Numbered from the stretch's first letter, positions 9,946 to 21,499 are shown. The stretch is 64,000 nt of DNA from Wyeomyia smithii (GCF_029784165.1 NC_073696.1:264336760-264400759), one strand, 5' to 3'. Program-made: numbers and translations. Notes: a model not told the origin generated them from the letters alone.

Positions 9946-12340
9946 TTAACGTTAAACCTAAAAAGTTAAAAGTTAAAACTAGAAAATCGAAAGACAAAAG
10001 ATAATTGTCAAAAGATAAAAGAGAACAATCGCAAACCAAAATTCGAAATCGACATTGAATTAAATCTTCAATTCTCACAACCAAATCTAGCAAATTTACT
10101 TGTCAATAACAAAGGAAGAAGTTGCGGGGCAATCTAGATTAGTGTTAATAATTTCTCATCTTCCCCGCCCGAAAAATCTATCACTCTCTAATCGTTCTGC
10201 TAGGCAACATCTAAAGAAACTCACTGTTACCGTTTTCCAGCAGCAAAAAAAACCCTAAGGCAGACGGTTTCGCAAGATGGAAAACATCCGCGTAAACCGT
10301 TCAACCGAGAATGTGGCTAACGCTTCGCTTCGATTCCTTTTCGATTAGAAGGGAAAATAATCCTGCAGGATCGACAGCTACAAACTGGTCCGATCTTCAG
10401 CGATGCGTGTTAAGCGTGTTCTCCTTCCTTTTTGATGAACACAGATGATAACCCAGGCACGGATGTTGTTGCTTCGGAGCAACCTTTTACCGGGCGGTCG
10501 TTTCCAATGTACTGACAGTATTGTTAATTGGGTCTCGGTTGAAGCGGACTTCGTTAGCATTGCCACCAGCGATAGTTTCCACTGCGAAAGACAGTTTGTT
10601 AGCGAGGCTTAAAACGAGCTTCACTTTTGATGCCTCCCTCCCTTCTGTTGCGGTGTGGTCCGGAGGGGAAAGTTATTGATTCAGAAAAGCCACTGGAGTT
10701 TGTTAAAATTTGCCGCTCAGTGTAGTGAGAAAGCCACCGTTATTATCCCGGACAAATTGAAGGATGAATCAAAAGAGGCTCGACTAAAGACGGGTTACTT
10801 TGAAGGGAACCGCATTCTCTTCCGTACCGGGAGAATCCTTTGCCATGTTTTCTCGACCGTCGTTCGCCGGCCGGTCACAGGTCTCGTTGTTGAATATTAA
10901 TTTCTATTATCCTTTTATTTATTCTAATTATCTCCTTTCGCTATTGCTTACAAATTTTCGTCCTGTTGTTGCTGAAACTATGCCAGCACGGAACGTGATC
11001 AGGAAGTAGAGAAGCTATTTTGCTTGTTAGGGAAAATTTGACTGAAGCGACAGGATGAACGTGACGAAGGAAAGGCCTCTCGGATGCTGGTGTTGTTTTG
11101 GAAAATCTACTGCCAGAGTGTGGTTCTTTCGGTTGGGTTTGGTCTGTCAAATCATCAAGTGGCACGTTTTCATCGGAAAATAATGGGGACCTGAGCCGTT
11201 GATATTACACACCAGCTGGTAAAGGTGAGAAAATATCGACGACTCGGTTTCATTAGACCAAACCTACCTTCTTCGCTTTCGCCGTAAAGTCATCGAATCT
11301 TAAGACCAGCGGCTCAAAAAGGGCACAATTTTGAGTGCGTGAAGCAAATTGGTACCTTATTGCGCTGGCATTTTTCACCAATATACCGGTGTTAGAGGAT
11401 TTTACGATGATAAGGGACGTATTTGCACTCTGATGTGGGTTTAACAGGATTACTTTGGACTCGATTATGACAGGATTATAATTAGATGCTTGGAGACACG
11501 GAAGCCGCCATCTATGATAGCCAGAAGCAAAATTTTAATAATTCGGAGGAAAAAACTTATCATCGCCTGTTGTTTAATGAAATTTTCTTCGAAAACTCGA
11601 CCGCCTTTCTTTTTTCATTGATAAAGAAATTGTCATTTTCCAAGACTAAAATCAAACGATGAGAGTACTTCCAATGACGGCTGGTAATTAGCCAATTTTT
11701 GTACACCTGAAGTGGGATTTATCGTCCATCGCTACGAGCACCCGGTGTGAGCTGTGAAGTAAGGAAAAGTGTGGCAATTAATTTGGCTTATGAACGATTA
11801 GCTTCCAACGGTAGATACTTTGTTCGCTTGCCCACCACCGCAACCCAGGCCTGATTATCGGACATTAATTAGGGGATCAGGTTTTGGGAACGTTTGGATT
11901 GATTTATGCTCGCCCCTGGAAACGCAAAAACCAACAAACGGGCATACAAACCGAACTACTAAGCCGGCCCAGAGAGAGAGAGAGGGGGGGATGGGAAAGA
12001 ACAATGACCTACTTACAGCTTGGCAAAGCTCGGTCGGTCAATGAAAGGTCATCAGAAGGTGGGCGTTTTATTTTTGGCCACATGGAATTATTAGGATTCG
12101 CAATATGTGAATAATTAATCATATTTTTTATTAAATGTTTAGCGAAAAACATTTTTCCTCTAGCAAGAAAAGGTTATTGAAGCGTAGCAAAAACTATTGT
12201 GGCATAGACAAGTTGGAGCCTCCATAATTTAACTTAATTCATATAATACAGTAAACTATCAGGTGAACTTGCATATTTGAAATATAATGTTTAAAAGAAT
12301 TGTACTTTACTCACTGTACTTTTACTCATTTCGTATATTA
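9946..12340. other. unassigned region of moderate GC
   Basis: No gene recognised. Base composition is closer to unique DNA than the flanking repeats, and ORFs are short and overlapping (longest about 80 codons). It could be intron or regulatory sequence of a gene not covered by the window. A short gagaga run near 11970 is the only simple repeat. Confidence 0.4.
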
Positions 12341-12760
12341 TTTAAGACTAGTTGAACGTTCCCGGCGATGCTCGGGATCAAAAGTTTCAAAATTAGGAAT
12401 CATTTTTTATAATTCATTGCATTATTAGCACAACTCACTTCAAAAATATTTCACATCTTATACGTCCATCATCACTTTAAGTACTTTAACATTCTGAAAA
12501 CGCACAGAACGGAAATACCCATATTGGATTGCATATTTTGATATTTTGGGGATGATTTACAGAAACTGGAAATCGCTATTTCGGATTTCAAAATGACGTA
12601 TGGAGTTCGGAAGTTTCGGAAGTATTGAAATGGCTGGCCAAATACCACTTCAGATTATTTTCCTGAAACCAGAAGTCGTTATTTTGGAAAATGTTATGTG
12701 GGGTCATCCCAGTTTCGAATATACCACACTCGGGTGATAACCGGATATTCGTCAATCGTT
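12341..12760. repeat. probable dispersed repeat fragment
   Basis: The segment contains a gttcccggcgatgctcgg motif and then reiterated phrases of the type ggaaatcgctatttcgga, cggaagtttcggaag and accagaagtcgttatttt, which reads like an internally repetitive transposon fragment. No ORF or terminal repeat could be defined, so the class is unknown. Confidence 0.3.
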
Positions 12761-13139
12761 CACAGTAAAACCTCTTTTTATGTAACTTTTAGAAGTAAGA
12801 AATCAAAGTAAGAATAATTTAGCGTGACCATTCATGCTTAGTTCTCCTCTATAATCATATCTAAAGAGATAACATGTGAATTTTATATAACGAAAATGTT
12901 TGTTGATGTCCAAGGAACACGTCTGAAAAGAAGTTAACGTTTTAATCCACATAACTACGTAGACATTAAAAAAAATTAAACCAAAGAAATACGGCCTTTC
13001 CTCCAGCCAAATGTCCCAAGATCTAGTTTTGGTAAAAGTAAAAAAGTATTTCGAATCCCGTAATGTGTTACTATTCACGAAACTGAGAAAACATCAGAAA
13101 TGTAATTTTTTTCTGCGCGGCTCGCACCAAATTACAACA

Positions 13140-14510
13140 TAAATTCTTTTGCAAGAAAATATTTGCAGATGTTGAAGAAACAACGAACATTTTATTAAAA
13201 CAAAAATTTAATTTACAGGCGAATTGAGCTCATACTCAAAAAGTCAAAAATTTGCTTGTATTATATGTATAATATATATAAATTTAAAAAAGAATATTTT
13301 AATGTGTTTTTCTGTATGCAGAAAATCATCTTCAAACATACGTCGTTTTTTAAGTAATATCTCAACTTTTAGCAATAAGATACCTATTATTTTTCCTCAA
13401 ATGTCTTTCCCGAACATTAACAAATATTTCAATAAAGAACAATTACGTATCATAGCCTTGAATTTCGATTTAGAGGCAAATTGAGTTCAAATATTCATGA
13501 TTTTGCTTGTTTAACGTAGTGTTGTGAATAATATCTCAATTTTCAGTAATAAAAAATCTGTTATTTTTACTCAAAAGTCTTTCCTGAACATAAACAAACA
13601 TTTTAATGGAAAAAATCATACATCATAGCTTTGAATTAAGATTTAAAGACAAATTGAGCCAAAATATTCATAATATTGCATGTTTCACTTAGTTTTGTGA
13701 CTAATATCTTTATTTTCAGTTATCAGATAACTATTATTTCTTCTCGAATGTCATTTCTGAATATCAACGAACATTTTATTGAAAAAATCACGTGTCGTCG
13801 CTTTAAATCAGAATTTTAGAGACAAATTGTGCCTAAAAAGTTATGGTTTTGCATTTTCCATGTGGTTTTGTGGAAAATATTTAAATTTCGAATGATCAGA
13901 AACCTATTATTTTTCCCTCAAATATCTTTCCTAAACACAACGAACATTTTATTATAGTAAAAATCACAGATCACTGTTTCGAGTTTTAATTTAGAGGCAA
14001 ATTCAGCATAAAAGTCATGATTTCACATAGTTTTGTGAATAATATCTCGAGTTTCAGAAACCTGTTATTTTTTCTCAAATGTCTTTCCTGAACATTAACC
14101 AACATTTTATTAAAAAAGAATCATATGTCATCGCTTTGAATTTTGATTTAGAGGCAAATTTAGCACAGAAAGTCATAATTTTGCATGTTTTACGTAGTTT
14201 TGTGAATAATATCTCAAGTTTTAGTGATCAGCTACTAATTATTTTTCCTCAAATGTCTTTCCTGAACATTAACAAACATTTTAGTGAAAAAAGAATCATA
14301 TGTCATCGCTTAGAATTTTGATTTAGAGGCAAATTTAACACAGAAAGTCATAATTTTGCATGTTTTACGTAGTTTTGTGAATAATATCTCAAGTTTTAGT
14401 AATTAGATACCTATTATTTTTTCTCGAATGTCTTTCCTGAACATCAGCGAACATTTTCATGTCAAAAAACATACATGTCACCGCTAATTATTTTTGATTC
14501 AGAACGATTC
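13140..14510. repeat. satellite-like array, about 175-bp unit
   Basis: The landmark gaggcaaatt (or gacaaatt) recurs at 13473, 13646, 13819, 13994, 14151 and 14326, spacing 173, 173, 175, 157 and 175. Each unit also carries tgtctttcctgaacat followed by aacaaacatttta. An older copy lies at the left edge near 13213. Units differ by point changes and small indels, so this is an ageing array of about seven copies. The short open frames inside are not conserved between units. Confidence 0.85.
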
Positions 14511-14639
14511 AAAATGATGATGATTACTGTACACCTCAGAGACTGAGTGAATAATATCAATAAGATCAAACGTTACGGAATTCCATTTTTATATAGTAAG
14601 AAGATTTACATTTATTTTGTGTCAAGGTTTGTCTTTTGA

Positions 14640-15219
14640 TTTTTGGCACGAAGCGATCGAAGACAGTAAGGTTAAGGAGCTCAGCAGCTATCTTAAAATA
14701 AATCTCAGCTGATGGTTATCATTCGGGATCATTTCATTAAAGTGTGAACGAAATGTGAGCGCGCAATCAAGGTTCATACCGCGGTCACGAATGTAAGCCA
14801 CCCGATGCGATGTATGATTGCGTTCAGTATAAATAAATAAGATTAGATTCAGCACTTTTGAGCACTCAATGTCAACAGATTCTTCGTGCACCATGGCTCG
14901 TACTCGTTTGATCAGATGTTGTAGTTCGAGACAGTCGGAAAGGGCTCTGATTATCGCGATCACTTTTCACATTCTCTGCATAATGTAAGCGACAATGGAA
15001 AGATGGAAAGTGTGAAAAGTAGAGAACCTAATTTGCTCTCTTGTGGAGCAAGCGCAAGAGGGGTTAATGAAATATTCAGATTCTTCCGAACCAAGTTTCG
15101 CGCAGAGATTTTGGTCAATCAGGTTGATCTCATCCATTTTGTGAAATCATTAGGAATCACAGGTTTCTCGATCCTAGTATTCCATGGTCAATTATATCGA
15201 AAGCAGGGTACAGGCCTAT
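14640..15219 (-). pseudogene. decayed LINE reverse transcriptase fragment
   Basis: Minus-strand translation in shifting frames gives successive RT landmarks: AFDIIDHGIL (the first catalytic Asp block), then IPNDFTKWMRS, then AKLGSEESEYF, then APQESKLGSLLF (degenerate from GVPQGSxLGPLLF), then DCLELQHLIKRV and LDCALTFRSHF. The catalytic Y/F-A-D-D block expected between the last two groups is not recognisable. At least three frame changes and several stops are present. It starts abruptly at AFDIID, next to the TIR element at 15220, so the 5' part is missing. The motif order fits Jockey/CR1-type non-LTR RTs, but the exact clade is uncertain. Confidence 0.7.
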
Positions 15220-16092
15220 CCCAAGTAACACACGAAACATGTTAGAAAAGAAGTAACAACGAAAGTAGTCATATAAGTGTACTACAAGCGCAATTGAAAA
15301 CTTGTGTTACTATATTGTGTTTGAAGTTGTTTTTCATCATTAATACAACCGCATTCCGAAAACAAGCTTCTTTTTTCTGGTTTTGGAGATGTTTCTAATA
15401 ACATGAGTTCAAGAATGACATTCACTATCACTTGGTCTTTTCGTAAGACATTACACCATCTAATAACAACACTACGTACCTGTAAAAAGCTTTTCCTTAG
15501 TACAATAGTCGTAGCATTCAACACCCAACCTAAAAATAACTGATTAAATCAATATTTAAATTATATGAACGATTTCTACATTTATTCGAAGCGGGTCAAA
15601 ACGCGCCATCAAAAGATAAACAAAACGCTTGCAGTGTAACCAATATCACTTGAGATTTTTGTTATTGTATATCTAACAACGTTTTCTAGTTATGTTAGAT
15701 TTTATATCCAGAAAACATTGGAACTATGCGAAAACAATTTCAATATTCAAGCGAAAGAAACATTTCTTTTTGAAGGCTTAATATTATTTTTTGTCATCAT
15801 TTTATAATCGATTAAAACTGCCACTGATAAAAGCAATTGTCGATCTAGTTGCACTGCGCAGACACAACACATTTGCGCATGCGCTGGTTAACAGTTGTCA
15901 AAGCAACATAGTTGCGCATTGCCGTATTAGTACTCGAGATGTATTTTGCCACTTAATTATATCAAGTTGGCTTGCTTTCATGCAGTTATCGTTACTTGTT
16001 CTACTAGCCGTCATGTTTTGCGCTTTTTTGGTGATATTAATGTCATGGTATAGGTAACGTCAACTATTTTATACCAACGTGTGTTACTTGGG
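15220..16092. mobile_element. DNA transposon remnant with 15-bp TIRs
   Basis: cccaagtaacacacg at 15220-15234 is the exact reverse complement of 16078-16092. The two ends sit between two different minus-strand LINE remnants. The dinucleotide at lies on both outer sides, compatible with a very short target-site duplication. The 870-bp interior has no transposase-like frame, so this is a non-autonomous or decayed element. Confidence 0.65.
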
Positions 16093-18385
16093 ATGTGAAC
16101 AGTTTCTTCCAGACGGCTCGAATAAAATGAGATGAGTTGAGCCGAACTCGTTTCCACAGATATTTTGGGAAAGAAGACATACTGATCCACTGATATGTAG
16201 GAGTGCATATTGAAAAACAGGAATCATCGAGAGCGTAACGAAAATTGATTGAAGAGCTATCTGGGTAAAAATCGATTGAAAGCTCATATGGATTATCGAA
16301 TCCATAGTTAGTCCTGTTAGCTGGGAGCCAGAGCGCATCATGGTAACGAAGAGTACGAGATGGGACGTGTATGTTAATGCTTTGGAGTAAAACTGGACAA
16401 TCCATACGGCTGGTGTCAGAAAACAAACTTTCGTTGTAGCGTAAGACGTCTGTCGGACAAAGTTTCCAAGCCAATCAACAGGCAGCGTGATGGGTATGGT
16501 GGCAATTCAGTAGTGTTGGCCCATTGGAGCTAACGAAGCGCGAATCGTATGATATGCTTCTGTACTCGTTCTAACGTCGAACCATGAGAAACATGACCGG
16601 TGCTGCATACTCTAGGATGCTACGCACCAACGAAAAATACAGTGATTTAAGAGCGTTCACATCTGTGATGAATGCAGCATGGCGATGGATAAATCCCAGT
16701 ACGGTGAACGCTTTGGCAGCAGTTGACGTAACATGCTCAACGATTCTCAGCTTTCTGTCCAATATAACACCTAAGTCTAGTAGAGAATCTACCCGATCAA
16801 GAGTGATCGGACTCATCTTATAATTAAATTCCACGGCAATTTTGCGACGCGTGAAGGAGATTATTTTGCATTTCTTTATGTTCAAGTTTATCCAGTTCTC
16901 ATCACACCATGACAGGAGTTTGTCGATGTCACCTTTCAGGGATGCACAATCCAGAACGGATGAAAGTACTTGGAAGATTTTAACGTTGTCTGCGAAAAAA
17001 GTTTTCCTGATGACAAACGGTAAACGAGGTCGTTTATGTACAAGATAAAGATGAGAGACCCAAGAATGCTCCCTTGGGGTACACCAAATGTGATATCGAA
17101 TGTTACAGAGACTTCATGATCTACTTGTAAAAGAGCTTTTCTTCCAGTAAGGTATGATCCCAGCCATTCAACTATCTAGCAAGGGAAGCCCATATGTAGC
17201 AGTTTTTCAATTATTAGTGTGTGTGAAACCACATCGAAGGCCTTCGAAAAATCTATATAAATGGAATCTACTTGGTGACGGGATTCTACAGCAGGGAACA
17301 GTGTGTTGGTATAATCCACCAGATTGGTCGTAGTTGAACGACGCGCTACAAAACCACGCTGAAACTCGTACGGAACGTACGCACAGCGAGGGGGCGATTG
17401 AGAACTATTGTTAACGGTATAACTAGTTCGGCTGCACAAATCTTTATTAAATGTGGCGTCAATCCATCAACACCAGGACCTTCTGAAGGATCCAGGTTGT
17501 TCGTCCCTGACGTCCCTGTCAGAAAAGCGGAATTCAGAAAGATGCACCACGTGTGTTGGTGTACGCTGAAATGTTTCCGGATTGAAAGCGGGAGAGATGG
17601 TTCGAAGAACACTTCTGAAAAAGCCGGCAAATAGGTTAGCAGCTTCCTTAGCTGTGCTTGCATGACATCCGTTCAACTCTACGTTCGATGGAATGCGCTC
17701 CGATGATTTCTGGGTCCTAATAAAAGCCCAAATTAATGACGGGTTCAGCTTCAGATCTGACTGCAGTCTATTCACGTACTCTGAATAGGTCGTCGCCAGG
17801 AGACTGGAATATTCACATTCGATGTGCCGGAAGAATTGGCTGTTTTCTTCGGACCTGGTCTTGAAGAATCGGTTACATGCTTTACGGAGTTTGTTGCGCA
17901 GGCGACGTAGCCCGGGAGTCCACCAAGGTTTGCGTGCAAAAGTGGATGTACACAGTTCGCTATCAACGATGTCCGGTTGGAGCCAAGTTTCAGTCAGTAC
18001 AAGAACGTCATAATCGCAGCCTGACGTGCCAATCGTAACTGGTTCGTTTTGGTACGCAACCCTCTGAAGTTTTGATAATATACCGACAATAAGCGGTCGG
18101 TCGTCGTAGAAGTGGTGTTGGATGTTGTTGATTCAATTCGTCGTGCAACGTTTGGTCCGGAGACGTAGGTCTTGCAGGTATCGAATTCGGTGCCACGCCT
18201 GATGAACCTGGATTGCCAATGTGAAGTATCAACAGGAAACGCGCAAAAAATTCAGGCCAGTTGAGGAATGAACAATTCAAATACTTGCCTGCGAGGGGAT
18301 TTTGGAAAGCCCCTTCCCTTTCCACGAAAGTCGGGATGACTTCGATTGCAGGATACATGCGAGCGACGAAATGTGACATTTTCAT
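16093..18385 (-). pseudogene. ORF2 remnant: endonuclease fragment, RT and C-terminus
   Basis: Reading 5' to 3' on the minus strand, the endonuclease block DVLVLTETWLQPDIVDSEL (near 18020-17960) is followed in frame, without the GDFN and SDH parts, by PWWTPGLRRLRNKLRKACN, the segment that normally follows the endonuclease. Next come GPGVDGLTPHLIKIC (about 17470), a gap in RT, then FQRGFVARRSTTTNLV and IYIDFSKAFDVVSHTLI (17220-17340). A GxPxxxx-ILG-like stretch follows, then an active-site-like FFADN near 17000, NIKKCKIISFTRR near 16870 and a C-terminal region to 16093. FFADN replaces the usual xADD. Several frames are needed. It is non-functional. Confidence 0.7.
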
Positions 18386-18496
18386 CGATAGGTGACGTGA
18401 CTGTTTCGGGTGGGTAGGGGTCTTCCATACGGCTTTCGCAGGTGCATCCCGGGTAACGGTGGATGTTTATTGGTTTGCTAAGCGATGCTCGAAGCC

Positions 18497-18979
18497 TCAG
18501 ATGACTGTAAGATCGTTGCCCAGTGGACTGAACGTAGAACGACGAGAGTTTCTTGTTTGGTTCACAAATTCTCTGAATATTGGTCCATCCAGCCAAGTCG
18601 ACACCGTCATTGAACGTTGTTGCAACGATGGGTCCAGAACAATTTTGTATGACACGGACGACATGTTTGAAACATCTTTTCCTTTGGGTGCCAAACGGAT
18701 CACTTCCAACGGCAAGGATGTATCCAAACAGCGAGCTACAATCTTCTGCACGTCATCGGGTGAAATGAGCGGCTGAAACTCGGACAAGTACAGCCAAAAT
18801 TTTGGAGGCTTCGGAACAGGTACAATTGATTCAATACGCAGGTCACTGAGGTCGATTTTGCTTGTACCACGATCCGTTACCAAAGGTGACGAATCGTATT
18901 GCTCTACACGGGCGCGTTTTGCACCTGCGTTTTGTGGCTTAGGCCATGCACGAAGCGAAGATGTGAGTGATTGGTACAT
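18497..18979 (-). pseudogene. LINE ORF1 remnant, middle part
   Basis: A 160-codon minus-strand frame containing PPKFWLYLSEFQPLISPDDVQ and WLDGPIFREF. It lies between the zinc-finger frame (18997-19344) and the ORF2 remnant on the same strand, where ORF1 of a two-ORF LINE is expected. It is one frame off from the zinc-finger part, so ORF1 is probably frameshifted. I recognise no enzymatic motif; nucleic-acid binding is inferred from position only. Confidence 0.5.
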
Positions 18980-18996
18980 TCTGCCCCCAGCCGTTG

Positions 18997-19344
18997 CTAC
19001 TTGATTCGACGAAAGACCATCGACTTTTTGCCCAAACTATCGACTGCATCGGCTAGTAGCTGCAGCTGGCTCGACAAATCAGCTGATGTCACCACAGCGG
19101 CAGGTGTGGAGGGGGGATTAAAAGTATCTTCCATGTAGTATTTGATACTGCGACCGTTCAGTTCAGACCGGCAATCAGAACAAATAAACAAAACTTTCCC
19201 TTGAGCGAATAAGTCTCGGTAGGCACAGTGATTGAATCCGAAGTATTGCAGATTGATGTGGGAGACAGCATCACAAAAACCACATCTTATCGGTTCAATA
19301 TCGTTCACTTCCATCTGGCATCCTTTGCACTGCTTCTTTTCCAT
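18997..19344 (-). pseudogene. LINE ORF1 N-terminus with PHD-like zinc finger
   Basis: A 115-codon minus-strand frame. It starts MEKKQCKGCQMEVND and carries paired Cys/His ligands: CKGC at residues 6-9, CGFC at 22-25, a His shortly after, and CSDC near 55. This spacing resembles a PHD-type finger, as known in ORF1 of CR1-group LINEs. A short amphipathic stretch (LSSQLQLLADAVDSLGKK) near the end could be a coiled coil. The Met at 19344 fits as the ORF1 start because upstream sequence is stop-rich. Confidence 0.55.
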
Positions 19345-19607
19345 CGTTTTCGGTTGGATCGGACGAACAATGAACAGGTGTTTGCTTGTAGCTTGATCGA
19401 GTAGAACTTTTTAATCAAAAACAGAGAATCCAAACGATTTTCTTCTCCTCAACACACGATACGATAACTATAATTTCGAAACATAAATAACACAGTAACT
19501 ACAATTTTGAAACTAATTTTAAAACGAAAAAACAAGTTCAAAATATACAGCGATATAAAGTTGCGACCGAACACGACGAGATCACATACACATTTGTTTT
19601 TACTTTT

Positions 19608-19945
19608 GTTTTGCTCGCTCGAGTGCACAACGACACGCTCACCGGAAGTAGGGGAACCGCTCCTACAATAATTTCAACACCTATACACATCTCATCGCAC
19701 GTATTTGCCCAACTCACCGTTAAATTTTACTATTTTTTGTCAAGTAAAAAAAATATTCAATTTTACCTCTCGATTCAGTCGAATATCCGGCAGTTTAACT
19801 TTTAAGAAAAACAGTAGAATTTGACGGTAAATTTGACAAATAAGAGCGATGAGATGAGTATAGGTGCTGTGATGATTATAGGAGCGGTTCCGCTTCAACT
19901 CTCGGTAGTCACGTTCAAATCGGATTACCGTTGCAAGAGGATGAT
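19608..19945 (-). pseudogene. H2B C-terminal remnant (pair 1), split by a MITE
   Basis: On the minus strand, bases 19608-19650 read GERVVVHSSEQNKSKNK, resembling the H2B C-terminal helix [17 protein letters not shown] at several positions. A closely related copy lies at 41731-41790. The upstream part is displaced by the MITE at 19651-19893, and the piece beyond it (cgtgactaccgagagttgaag on the minus strand) matches the corresponding position of the 41.7-kb copy. The similarity is weak taken alone. Position, head-to-head with an H2A remnant at 20117, supports it. Confidence 0.35.
19651..19893. mobile_element. palindromic MITE with about 80-bp imperfect TIRs
   Basis: ggaaccgctcct at 19653 and its complement ending at 19891 start two inverted arms. 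The arms continue with strong similarity for about 80 bp (shared blocks cacctata, catctcatcgc, attttact). The centre is a short AT-rich loop and there is no ORF. The related sequence at 41731-41790 lacks the element, which gives an approximate empty site. No exact TSD could be fixed. Confidence 0.75.
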
Positions 19946-20116
19946 TTACTAGAAAGTGATCCCGCTGGTCGATCACAGCAGTGCTGTGGCAAGTCGCAAC
20001 GCAGCAGGCGGTGATTTCAAATGTAATGTATTTTACTGCAACACTCGCTAATTCGGACGCACCAGCAAGGGAAATCAGTGGAATGCACTGCTGTTTAAAG
20101 ATCAACTTTCATAGTG

Positions 20117-20381
20117 TTAGATTTTAGATTTCCCGTCTCTGTGGAAAACACCGTAATGAACATGCTAAGTCAGTGATTCTCTCCGGATCTGGAGCGTTCG
20201 TTTTTAGCCATTTAGGCACTGCTGTGCTGGTGGCATGTGTCCACTTGTAACTGGAGTTAATAACTTGCTCGCAGTGTGTGAAGAAATAATAAGAGAAGTA
20301 GTTTTAAGAATCATCCCGTGTCTTCGGAAAATGGCAATCCGCAATGACGATCAACTTATCGAACTTGTCGGTGTCGCTATT
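20117..20381 (+). pseudogene. histone H2A pseudogene (pair 1)
   Basis: Frames on the plus strand follow H2A in order: RFPV (near QFPVGR), SGSGAFVF (GAGAPVYL), then AVLVACVHL with a stop and LEL ([14 protein letters not shown]), then LARSV, stop, RNNKR (LAGNAARDNKK). After a frameshift, RIIPCLRKMAIRNDDQLIEL (20307-20366) matches [20 protein letters not shown] closely. There are at least two stops and one frameshift, and the N-terminal tail is missing. In cells H2A pairs with H2B in the nucleosome; this copy cannot encode it. A diverged relative lies at 44762-45100. Confidence 0.7.
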
Positions 20382-20660
20382 GACACATCTATTGTATGCT
20401 ATTAACACATCGATGGCACTTTTCAGCACCTCGAAACAATTCAATTGAAGTAGTTATTATTTTTCTGACGCTCGCTAAAACTTTGCGTACAGGAAATGAA
20501 GTTATTTTTGAAGCAATTTTCATTCCAAACTAGACAGTTGGTGTTGTCACAATAGTGGCACCCGGCAAGTCGGGTAATTTTTGGCCATCGCGAACTACCG
20601 CTTGCATATGACGCGGAAAGATTCTCATTTTGTTGTTATTATCAAACGATTAGATTCCTA

Positions 20661-20703
20661 ATTTACATAATTCAAACTAGTTCGGTAATCTAAATATGAT
20701 AGC
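20661..20703. repeat. short block duplicated at 26330-26371
   Basis: atttacataattcaaacta and the following taatc and gtgatag-like words occur here and at 26330-26371, with weaker similarity extending left (gtcacaata, gcaccc or acacct). Together with the histone remnants that follow each block, this suggests that 20.5-21.5 kb and 26.3-34 kb derive from an old duplication. Confidence 0.5.
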
Positions 20704-20882
20704 ATTTTTTGAGAAACAACTCTATTTCAAGGTCTTTCAGCGCTACTCTTTTATCGCTTGTAATGAATCGAGAACCACATATTCTATAATTTGCAAGATA
20801 AGAAAATTCACTGTTGCATCTAGAACGTGTTTGCAGCCCTGAGAAGGGTCGATTGTAATTTGTACTTAACAGGAGGTATAAA

Positions 20883-20967
20883 AGAATTTACTTCGAACTA
20901 GTGACTTTCGCAACAAATTTAGTTTAACTTTAGCTTTAAACCCAGCGTGCTTAGTTAGCTCTCCTGG
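20883..20967 (-). pseudogene. histone H2B C-terminal remnant (pair 2)
   Basis: On the minus strand 20967-20941 reads PGELTKHAG, matching H2B [9 protein letters not shown]. The following bases align with the pair 3 H2B copy (27478-27530), including the shared plus-strand words tttactt and gaactagt and the tail LVRSKFF versus LVPSKLF. A frameshift sits between. Everything upstream of PGEL (the histone fold and N-tail) is deleted. It faces away from the H2A remnant at 21219, the usual divergent H2A/H2B layout. Confidence 0.65.
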
Positions 20968-21218
20968 TAACATAAAGCGATGAAAACTTAAAGTACTTCG
21001 CGCACAACATTCGTCTGTATGCCTACAAACAGTGCGCAGTGCAGTCCGTTCCCTTTTTCGAACTCTTTCATTCTATCACCTACACCGTACCGCCAAGTTG
21101 TTGCGTAAGTTCTCTCCGTAGGTATTTTAAAAAATCTCCATGTTTTTTTCTCACTATGACATCGCTATTCCTTTTGTTGATCGTGCTGTTGAAGCCCAGC
21201 CTGATAATTTAATTTCAT
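20968..21218. promoter_or_regulatory. intergenic, former shared H2B/H2A promoter (pair 2)
   Basis: This segment lies between the divergent H2B and H2A remnants. It contains cctacaaacagtgcgcagt and cattctatcacctacaccg. Both have clear counterparts on the left and right edges of the composite element in pair 3 (cctacaaacaatgtgcagt at 27725, cattctatcatcta at 27772, cagtacgccgcctacc at 33690). It therefore serves as the empty site for that insertion. No intact TATA box is obvious. Confidence 0.55.
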
Positions 21219-21474
21219 CGCCTGCTACTTAATGGAAATTATGCGTGTTGGTGCTGGAGAATCTGGCGGCTGTAATGGAGTACCTTGCTGCAAAAATATC
21301 GGAATTGGCAAAGAACGCTAAGTTGATCAAAGCCTTGGTGCGAGTAACGCTACTGGAGATTATGAAATGGGGATCATCCCGCGTCTTCTGCAGCTAGAAA
21401 TTTGCAATTACGAGGAACTAAATGCTATTGTCCAGGGAGATGTTCTACTGAATATCCAAGCAGTTCAGCTCCAT
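21219..21474 (+). pseudogene. histone H2A pseudogene (pair 2)
   Basis: The sequence begins with RLLLNGNYA (H2A RLLRKGNYA, 21219-21245) and a frame change, then VGAG. Another frame change is followed by a long match: [20 protein letters not shown] (H2A [20 protein letters not shown]), a diverged stretch, IIPRLLQLEICNYEELNAI ([19 protein letters not shown]), then VLLNIQAVQL (VLPNIQAVLL). The N-terminal tail is missing. Frameshifts and the lost acidic-patch context make it a pseudogene. It is the clearest histone match in the window and fixes the identity of the other copies. Confidence 0.85.
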
Positions 21475-21499
21475 CCACGTTGTTTTGTTTTAACGGTGA

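Larger units (their letters stand above)
16093..19600 (-). mobile_element. decayed CR1-like LINE, internally deleted
   Basis: Minus-strand element read from about 19600 (5' side) to 16093. In order it shows a Cys-rich zinc-finger ORF, the rest of ORF1, a fragment of endonuclease, the linker, RT and a C-terminal tail. PHD-like fingers in ORF1 are known for CR1-group elements, so I place it there tentatively. It carries many frameshifts and two internal deletions, one in the endonuclease and one in the fingers of RT. The 3' end abuts the TIR element at 16092, and no poly(A) or TSD is visible. Confidence 0.65.

Noticed and set aside
19740..20105. 121-codon minus-strand frame as a complete gene
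   Set aside because: It runs through one arm of the MITE at 19651-19893. The remainder may include H2B or other histone-like traces but cannot be aligned reliably.
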